A stretch of DNA of 48,795 bases. It comes from an uncultured Bacteroidales bacterium (GTDB lineage: Bacteria; Bacteroidota; Bacteroidia; Bacteroidales; F082). The stretch covers positions 1-48,795 of the forward strand of contig CAMYVD010000012.1 in the NCBI GenBank assembly GCA_947302205.1, read 5' to 3'. Below are positions 16,227-22,600 of the stretch, in pieces (within the stretch, counting starts at the first letter, position 1; each line of letters starts with the position of its first letter). The translations under genes were made by a program, and so were the position numbers. The notes beneath the pieces are model-generated. The model had not been told where the DNA came from. It saw nothing but the letters and a program-made list of their open reading frames with translations, and searched no databases.

Positions 16227-19200
16227 CGAAGACGACTAACAATCCTTGGGCTGGCTTGGCCTCCTACGAAGACCCCGCCAAAAGCGACCGGAAACTGAAG
16301 TTCTGCGGACGCGACAACGACATCTACGATGTCGCCCGTCTGATCGACGACAATCTCCTGTTGGTCCTGTACGGCAAAAGCGGCATCGGCAAAACCTCGT
16401 TGCTCAACGCGGGCGTATTCCCCAAACTGAGGCTCGAGCAATACCTCCCAGTCAGCATTCGCCTTGGCATCCTGGAAGCGGACGCCTCCTACCAGGAAGC
16501 CGTCATCTCCGCCATCGAATGTGCCATTAAAGAAGCTCAAGGCTGCATCTCCGTTTTTAATGTCGTGGAGGAACAGACCGACAACCAACTGCCCGACCGG
16601 CTTTGGAACTATTTTGCCAAGCACCGTTTTGCCAACGCGGAAGGGCAGCCCTTGTTCCCCGTGGTGGTGCTTGACCAATTCGAGGAAGTGCTTCGTAACG
16701 CTGGCCCCGAACACGTCGACAAGGCACGGACCTTGCTCAACCAACTCCAGTACCTCATTGACGAAAGCCACGCCTTGAACGACTGCGTCGTCGACGGGCA
16801 AGAGTATTTCTACGACTTCAATTTCCGCTTCGTCATCTCCATCCGAGAAGACGAGCTGTACCTCCTGGAAGACAACATCGACGATTTGTCGTTGGGCATG
16901 TTCAGGAACTGCCGCTACCGCCTGCGCAGCCTTTCCGAGCGGGGAGCCTCGGAAGCCATCCTTTCGCCAGGCATGGATTGCATTGCCGAAGAGCAGAAAA
17001 CAGCGATCGTCGAACGCATCATCGGGCTCTCCAAACGGCCGCAAAGCAACGACATTGACACCTTGTTGCTCTCTTTGGTTTGTGCCGGCACATACGACAA
17101 AAAGTCGGGAGAAAAGATCACCCTTGCAGACCTCGCCGTGTGGAAGAGCAACCCCATGGAAGTGTACTACCATGACGCAGTGGAAGGCCTGCCCGCCGAC
17201 CAGGTGCGCTATATCCAGCGGCACCTCATCCGAGAGGACGGCAGCCGACGGCGCGTGGATGCCGCAGAGGTGAAAGCCGCTCTCGGAGAGGCCTCCTACC
17301 GGCTGCTTACCCAGGGCGCCAACCGCCTGTTCTCCTTAAGCGACAAGGGACAGGTGGAGTTGCTGCACGACCAGTTGGGCATGGCGGTGTATGAGGAAAG
17401 AAAAAATGTAGAAGAGAAAGAAAGGAAGAAAAAGCAGCGGCAAAAACGCATTAGAAATATTTGCATATTGGCTTTGATTGTCGTTTTAGGAGTATTTATT
17501 ACTCAAACATTGAGATACAAACAAGTGCGATGGAAAATGCTTGAGAATCAAGCTCGTTTTATTTCAGAAAAAGCACTTTCCATCTCCGATGAAGATTCGT
17601 ATTTGGCATCGTTATTAGCTATTGAAGTATTGCCTACACAATTGAACAACCCTGATAAACCACATACGATTGAAGCCGAAATTGCATTAAGAAATAGTTA
17701 TTATAACAATTCTGCCATTTTAAAAGGGCACACAGACCGCATTAACAATATTACATACAGCTCCGATGGGAAATTAATCGCATCTGCTTCCAATGACAAG
17801 ACCGCTCGAATCTGGAACGCATCAAATGGAGCATTATTACAAATTTTACATGGACACAATACCTCAGTCAATAGTGTTCAATTTTGCCCAAACGACCAGC
17901 TTATTGCCACAGCTTCAAACGACCACACAATCAAAATTTGGGATGTTGAAACCGGTACATTATTAAAAACACTAAATGGTCACAATGATAATGTTAATTA
18001 TGCGGCATTCAACAACGATGGCACTCTAATTGTCTCAGCCTCCGATGACAATACAATTAGAATATGGGATACAGAAACAGGAACTGTTTTACGTGCAATT
18101 GAACAATCTGGAAGAATCAATTCTGCGATTTTTAGTCCTAATGGGCAATTAATCGCTTCAACATCTGACAACAACCAAATAAAGCTATGGGATTCAAGCC
18201 TTGGGACTCTTGTCAACACCTTATATGGGCATTCGTCCCCAATACAATATTTAGAATTTAGTCCAAATGGAAGATTCATTACAACTGTTTCCGGAAACAA
18301 CATTGACCTTTGGGATTTGCTCTCAAATGACTGCATTATGGCACTAAAAAAAGATAAAAGAGACAGCTCTTTTGGCGATAATCAAAGCAATCACAATTAT
18401 TACGTTTCAAGTTCGTTCAGCCCAGACAGCAAGTTCCTTATTACAGCTTCCGATGATTATGAAATCACCTATATGGATATTGAAACAGGGCTAACAGAGA
18501 GCACAATGAAAAGTAATGGCTTCTATGTCAATTATGTTGCATTTGATCCCAATTCAAAAGCAACGGCTTCTGCACACGAAAACAATATCTTTTTAATGGG
18601 AGAGAAGAAGAATCTCAAAAAAATTCTATTTGGGCATGAATGTGGTTCAAATTATGCTACTTTTAGCACAAATGACAATTTAATCTCTTCTGCAGGCGAA
18701 GACAATCTAATAAGAATCTGGGAAACCCAATCTGGTCATTGCCTTGATTCTTTATATGGCCACTTTGGCGGTGTATCATCTGTCCTGTTTACTTTGGATA
18801 ATAAAAGGTTGGTTTCCTCTGGAGATGGGTCAGCCCGAATTTGGAATATAGATGCTAAACAATGTCAAAATGTTTTATTAAACCACGGCGATGGTGTAAC
18901 TTTCGCTGCTTTAAGTTCTAATGACAATCTAATTGCCACATCGTCATTAGACAACACCATTACTTTATGGGATTTTGCTTCTGGCAAAAGGATCATGTCA
19001 TTAGAAGGTCATCAAAAAGGAGTCACCTCTGTAGCGTTTAGCGCAAATGATAGTTATCTTGCTTCAACTTCTTTAGATAATACCATTCGGATTTGGGATG
19101 TTGAATCTGGTGACAACGTACGAACAATAACCGGCAATGCTAGTTGGAGTTATTCTGTTTTTCACCCCAAAAAACCATTACTTGCTGCTGCTTCCGGGAA

Positions 19201-19567
19201 CACTATCTATATTTGGAATTTATCAACAGGTATTTGTGAAAATAAATTAGAAGGTCACACTGACATAATCCATTCGGTTGCATATTGTCCAAATGGTGAT
19301 TATATTGTTTCCGCTTCAAGCGACAATACTATTCGAATATGGAGCGGGGATACTGGCAAATGCATACAAGAATTAAAAGGGCACACCTCTCATGTTACTT
19401 CTGCTTCCTTTAGTCATGACTTGAAATACATTGTTTCCTCGTCTTGGGATGGCACTATCCGAATTTGGAACTTCTCCCCCCTCCAGGAGCTCATCTACCA
19501 AACCCGTGAGCGTTTCAAAGACAGACCACTTACGCCTGAGGAACGGAGGATGTATTATTTGGAATAG
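16223..19567 (+). CDS. nSTAND-type NTPase with transmembrane helix and 14 WD40 repeats
   Basis: The 1114-residue protein has an N-terminal nSTAND1-like NTPase: N-terminus with NPWAGLASYED, Walker A YGKSGIGKTSLLNAG (P-loop about 51-59), Walker B VVVLDQFEEVL (about 147-157) and SIREDELYLLED. A basic linker (KERKKKQRQKR) precedes one membrane helix (ICILALIVVLGVFI, about 412-426). From about residue 500 to 1090 there are 14 WD40 blades, usually spaced 40-43 residues and typified by GH..V..V.FSP and D.TIRIWD, enough for two seven-bladed propellers. The last tail (LQELIYQTRERFKDRPLTPEERRMY) is typical of such proteins. Predicted role: sensor and switch, controlling the SIR2-TIR partner encoded just upstream. 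Base composition drops sharply at about 17400 and recovers at about 19478. Confidence 0.85.
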   Translation: MTKTTNNPWAGLASYEDPAKSDRKLKFCGRDNDIYDVARLIDDNLLLVLYGKSGIGKTSLLNAGVFPKLRLEQYLPVSIRLGILEADASYQEAVISAIECAIKEAQGCISVFNVVEEQTDNQLPDRLWNYFAKHRFANAEGQPLFPVVVLDQFEEVLRNAGPEHVDKARTLLNQLQYLIDESHALNDCVVDGQEYFYDFNFRFVISIREDELYLLEDNIDDLSLGMFRNCRYRLRSLSERGASEAILSPGMDCIAEEQKTAIVERIIGLSKRPQSNDIDTLLLSLVCAGTYDKKSGEKITLADLAVWKSNPMEVYYHDAVEGLPADQVRYIQRHLIREDGSRRRVDAAEVKAALGEASYRLLTQGANRLFSLSDKGQVELLHDQLGMAVYEERKNVEEKERKKKQRQKRIRNICILALIVVLGVFITQTLRYKQVRWKMLENQARFISEKALSISDEDSYLASLLAIEVLPTQLNNPDKPHTIEAEIALRNSYYNNSAILKGHTDRINNITYSSDGKLIASASNDKTARIWNASNGALLQILHGHNTSVNSVQFCPNDQLIATASNDHTIKIWDVETGTLLKTLNGHNDNVNYAAFNNDGTLIVSASDDNTIRIWDTETGTVLRAIEQSGRINSAIFSPNGQLIASTSDNNQIKLWDSSLGTLVNTLYGHSSPIQYLEFSPNGRFITTVSGNNIDLWDLLSNDCIMALKKDKRDSSFGDNQSNHNYYVSSSFSPDSKFLITASDDYEITYMDIETGLTESTMKSNGFYVNYVAFDPNSKATASAHENNIFLMGEKKNLKKILFGHECGSNYATFSTNDNLISSAGEDNLIRIWETQSGHCLDSLYGHFGGVSSVLFTLDNKRLVSSGDGSARIWNIDAKQCQNVLLNHGDGVTFAALSSNDNLIATSSLDNTITLWDFASGKRIMSLEGHQKGVTSVAFSANDSYLASTSLDNTIRIWDVESGDNVRTITGNASWSYSVFHPKKPLLAAASGNTIYIWNLSTGICENKLEGHTDIIHSVAYCPNGDYIVSASSDNTIRIWSGDTGKCIQELKGHTSHVTSASFSHDLKYIVSSSWDGTIRIWNFSPLQELIYQTRERFKDRPLTPEERRMYYLE

Positions 19568-20469
19568 GAATTAATCTCTGGCACAACCGGCATCGCTCCC
19601 AATTGTGTACAAACGTATGCTGACACATTCACCGCAATCCGATGGGCCTCCTTAAAGGTCTTCCCATCCAAAATACTGCCAATGAAAGCGCCCGTGAATG
19701 AGTCGCCTGCACCGACTGCGTCTTTAACCACCACCTTGGGTGTTCCCATAAACGACGTCTCTTTCCCGCAAAATACCAGGCTTCCATCAGTTCCCATCGT
19801 AACAATCAATATTTTGACATTGGGACACAATGCCATCAACCTCCTACCCCGCAACTCAATGCTTTCTTCCTTGTTAAGCGAAAAGAGTTCTGTCACATAA
19901 TCCAACTCATCAGCATTCAGTTTGAGAACGTTGCACCTTGAGATAGAACTAAGAATGATTTCGTTGGAAAACAAAGCTTTCCCAGCACTTTTCCTCAGAT
20001 TGACATCATAGACTTTATAGCATTCTAACGGTACGGAATCCACCAACATTCCTATCGTTTCACGAGTCCGAGATCCGTATTGGGCCAGAGTCCCAAAACA
20101 GACAGCGCAACATTTTTTTGCCATTGCCGCAAGCTTATCGGAATATGGAATCGCACTCCATGCCACTTCGGTATTGATGATGTATTGAGGATCGTTCACA
20201 TTGGCAATGTTCACATCAACGGTACCTGTCGGGAGATCTACCTTTTCAACACAATAATCGAGGTGATGTAACTTCAGTTCCTTGATCAAATCCTCCCCTT
20301 CTTTATCATTACCAACCGCACTAATCACCACTGAATCAAAACCGAATTGTGACACATGATAGGCGAAGTTAGCAGGAGCGCCACCCATTCGCCGGTACGT
20401 CGGAAAACAATCCCAAAGCAACTCTCCGATGCCGATGACAAATCTTGATTCCTTTTTTCTGTTCGTCAT
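19555..20469 (-). CDS. PfkB-family carbohydrate kinase (fructokinase-like)
   Basis: The start is ATG 20469 (MTNRKKESRFVIGIG), 4 bp after the stop of the upstream PfkB-TIR gene; an upstream TTG would overlap that gene. The 304-residue ribokinase-fold enzyme keeps both PfkB signatures: RMGGAPANFAYHVSQFG near residue 28, with the substrate-binding Asn, and VVVKDAVGAGDSFTGAFIG, with the catalytic Asp in GAGD. PTGTVDVNI, FGTLAQYG, YDVNLR and LKLNADELD complete the Bacteroidetes fructokinase-like pattern. It phosphorylates a sugar or related alcohol with ATP; fructose is a guess from similarity. Its 3' end overlaps the convergent STAND gene by 13 bp. It is probably the intact paralogue of the TIR-fused kinase. 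Confidence 0.85.
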   Translation of the reverse strand: MTNRKKESRFVIGIGELLWDCFPTYRRMGGAPANFAYHVSQFGFDSVVISAVGNDKEGEDLIKELKLHHLDYCVEKVDLPTGTVDVNIANVNDPQYIINTEVAWSAIPYSDKLAAMAKKCCAVCFGTLAQYGSRTRETIGMLVDSVPLECYKVYDVNLRKSAGKALFSNEIILSSISRCNVLKLNADELDYVTELFSLNKEESIELRGRRLMALCPNVKILIVTMGTDGSLVFCGKETSFMGTPKVVVKDAVGAGDSFTGAFIGSILDGKTFKEAHRIAVNVSAYVCTQLGAMPVVPEINSYSK

Positions 20470-20473
20470 ACCA

Positions 20474-21799
20474 CTATCCCTCTTCAATCGTTTTACAAAG
20501 CATATCCCAGTCCAAATAATTCTTTTCGCTTATAATTGATTCAATATTACCATTCAGTACTGATTCCTTCAGTTTAATAGGAATGATTGTTTTACCTGTT
20601 TTATTGGCATATTGTATCTCTTTTTCAACATATTTCGACTTGTTTGAGTGTTCTGAAGAAAAATAAACGACCACCTTACAGTTTTCTATTGCTTGTTCTA
20701 TCTCCTTTCTGAAGTTCTTGCCGTATTTGATTTCCTTCTTATCTCTCCAAACAGACCAATTCTGAGCGTTAAATAACCTACAGAAATAGATAACGACCTT
20801 CTCATCCCTCCTTGAATAACTAATGAAAATATCAGATTTCATTATTGGAGGCATGCTATTCCCTGCACTACAAACTTGAGCGGACCTTAGAACGGCTTTA
20901 GTATGAGCTTTCTCAATATCAACTTGTGACAAATCCTTGTTTTCGTTCAACAACTCCCCTATAAACGTACCCGCTAAAGCGTCACCCGCTCCCACGGAAT
21001 TGAGAGGTTGTTCCACTGAAACGCCGTAATAATGGTAAGCAATCTTTGGGCCTTTCTTATCGTTTTTCTTCCAAAACGCCGCGCTACCCTCTTCTCCTAA
21101 AGTCAGCAAAAGAATCCGAATGTTTGGATAAAGCTCCATTAAAATCTCGGACTTTTTCTTATTACTGATATTGCCCACGACTCCACAAATGGTACATAAA
21201 TAGTCCAGTTCTTCTTTGTTAACCTTTAATACATTACATTGATTGATATATTGCTTAATCAGGTCCTCGCTAAAAAGAGGACGAGTATATTTGTTATGCT
21301 CTACAGGATTATACCGAAGATTGACATCGAATATCTTCCAACAATCCTCGGGAAGTGCCCCTAAAAACTCATCTATGGTATTTTTAGAAATGATTTGTCC
21401 ACAATGACTGGCAAGAGGGCCAAAATACACTGCAGCAGTATTTTCTGCCAATTTTTTTAGCTGTTCATCATAGGGTATCTCAGTCCAAGCAGAATTAATA
21501 TCGATATTGTACTTGGGATCATTTGGATCAGCGTCATCAACTTTTACTGTTCCTGTAGGTTTACCTGTCACGAACAAATACTTGTCTTCAACACCAAGGG
21601 TCTTTAAACCTTTTCTGATATCCATGCCATCTTCGTCGTCACCCACAGCACTTACAATAACACCTTTACCGAATGTCTTTCCCGCATGATAAGCAAAAAT
21701 CAAGGGGGCTCCGCCCAATCTTCTGGTTCCATCGGAAAAAACATCCAACAAAGCTTCACCAATGCCTACCACATACTTTTTTTCTTCAGTTGTTGCCAT
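20474..21799 (-). CDS. PfkB-family sugar kinase fused to a C-terminal TIR domain
   Basis: This single 441-residue protein has two full domains. Residues 1-about 318 are a PfkB kinase (YVVGIGEALLDVFSDG, LGGAPLIFAYHAG, PTGTVKVD, LKVNKEELDY, NSVGAGDALAG with Asp273). Residues 321-441 are a TIR domain: KSDIFISYSRRDEKVV, NWSVWRDKKEIKYG, NCKVVVYFSSEHSNKS, KYVEKEIQYANKTG and IIPIKL, with Glu394 matching the catalytic Glu of NADase TIRs (S-x-x-V-x-x-E). Compared with the adjacent paralogue, the PfkB Asn of GGAPAN is Ile34 and the Asp before VGAGD is Asn267, so sugar binding or catalysis may be altered. A PfkB-TIR fusion is not an architecture I recognise. It is first gene of a two-gene operon. Confidence 0.88.
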   Translation of the reverse strand: MATTEEKKYVVGIGEALLDVFSDGTRRLGGAPLIFAYHAGKTFGKGVIVSAVGDDEDGMDIRKGLKTLGVEDKYLFVTGKPTGTVKVDDADPNDPKYNIDINSAWTEIPYDEQLKKLAENTAAVYFGPLASHCGQIISKNTIDEFLGALPEDCWKIFDVNLRYNPVEHNKYTRPLFSEDLIKQYINQCNVLKVNKEELDYLCTICGVVGNISNKKKSEILMELYPNIRILLLTLGEEGSAAFWKKNDKKGPKIAYHYYGVSVEQPLNSVGAGDALAGTFIGELLNENKDLSQVDIEKAHTKAVLRSAQVCSAGNSMPPIMKSDIFISYSRRDEKVVIYFCRLFNAQNWSVWRDKKEIKYGKNFRKEIEQAIENCKVVVYFSSEHSNKSKYVEKEIQYANKTGKTIIPIKLKESVLNGNIESIISEKNYLDWDMLCKTIEEG

Positions 21800-21823
21800 A
21801 ATATAGTATTAAGTTTATACCCG

Positions 21824-21854
21824 CAAAGATAACTTATTACCAGCACTATTGCAA
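21824..21854 (-). promoter_or_regulatory. Promoter of PfkB-TIR/PfkB operon
   Basis: The minus strand reads TTG (21854-21852), 20 nt, TATCTTTG (21831-21824), then 24 bp to the ATG at 21799. It is divergent from the RyR operon promoter and its -33 triplet abuts that promoter's -33 triplet. Confidence 0.6.
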
Positions 21855-21880
21855 ACAAATCAAATTATTTTTTATTTTTG
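21849..21880 (+). promoter_or_regulatory. Promoter of RyR/TM/channel operon
   Basis: TTG (21849-21851), 21 nt, TATTTTTG (21873-21880), then ATG at 21902. The sequence TTGCAA (21849-21854) is a palindrome serving as -33 element in both directions. Confidence 0.6.
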
Positions 21881-21901
21881 CGAATACTTAATTTCATAAA
21901 A

Positions 21902-22195
21902 ATGAGCAACTACACTCCTTCTCCCATCGATACATCAAACGTTGAACTCACCGACGATCTAAAACAGCTTGTTGAAGAACTGGCCCGAAACGTTCATGAC
22001 ATTTGGGCTATCGGTCGCATCAACGAAGGCTGGACCTGGGGCCCTATACGCAACGACGAACTCAAGCAGCACCCCTGTCTTATCCCCTATGCCGACCTTC
22101 CCGAAAGCGAAAAGGAATATGATCGCAACACCGCCGTAGAAACACTGAAAATGATTTTGAAGTTAGGATGGAAGATCGAAAAAACCGAATCATAA
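21902..22195 (+). CDS. Stand-alone RyR domain protein
   Basis: The start is ATG 21902 (MSNYTPSPIDTSN), positioned just after the promoter; an upstream ATG at 21878 overlaps the -7 box. The 97-residue protein is almost entirely one ryanodine-receptor (RyR) domain: LTDDLKQLVEELARNVHDIW, IGRINEGWTWGPIRND, HPCLIPYADLPESEKEYDRN and TLKMILKLGW. In bacteria RyR domains are found as small single-domain proteins and next to or within membrane and nucleotide-signalling proteins; a ligand-binding role is suspected, not proved. It is followed by two membrane-protein genes, the second of which also ends in an RyR-like domain. Confidence 0.88.
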   Translation: MSNYTPSPIDTSNVELTDDLKQLVEELARNVHDIWAIGRINEGWTWGPIRNDELKQHPCLIPYADLPESEKEYDRNTAVETLKMILKLGWKIEKTES

Positions 22196-22216
22196 CAACA
22201 AACAAAACTATACCTT

Positions 22217-22600
22217 ATGCAACACATCCTCATGACTCTATGTCAACAATGCGGAGCTACCGCACATGAAATCGTTAAGATCCAGCCACCAGCGATGCCC
22301 CCTAAAGGAGCCGGATGGACTGATGTAATTATGGTCTCCATTATTTGCTTAACCGCATTATTGATTGCTTTAACCGTCTTTAGATCGCTCGTTTCCTTAA
22401 GGAAGGAAAAATACAAAGCCGAATTGAACCGATATCAGGAGGAAGTGGCCAAAGAAAAAGAAGATCGGGATTTCAACGCCACCGTCACTACCCGCGCAAG
22501 GTTTTTCAAGTTTTTAGAAGAGCACTATGAGACTGACAATGAAAAACTGGTCAACAGCGAGTACTACAAAACTCTCAATAAATACTTGAATGGCGAATAA
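22217..22600 (+). CDS. Single-pass membrane protein of unknown family with cytosolic coiled coil
   Basis: I do not recognise a family. The 127 residues have a short N-terminal part with a CQQCG pair, one membrane helix (VIMVSIICLTALLIALTVF, about residues 38-56), and a charged helical tail (KEKYKAELNRYQEEVAKEKE) followed by TTRARFFKFLEEHYETDNEK. The tail would be a cytosolic coiled coil. It overlaps the following channel-like gene by 11 bp, so it is probably an accessory subunit or regulator of that protein. Confidence 0.6.
   Translation: MQHILMTLCQQCGATAHEIVKIQPPAMPPKGAGWTDVIMVSIICLTALLIALTVFRSLVSLRKEKYKAELNRYQEEVAKEKEDRDFNATVTTRARFFKFLEEHYETDNEKLVNSEYYKTLNKYLNGE

Noticed and set aside
16196-17224. 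342-codon open frame on the minus strand opposite the STAND gene
   Set aside because: It lies wholly antisense to the GC-rich NTPase coding region with clear P-loop motifs on the plus strand; long shadow frames are expected there and it has no recognisable domain.
21878-21901. Upstream ATG for the RyR domain gene
   Set aside because: It overlaps the -7 box TATTTTTG, so transcription would begin after it.
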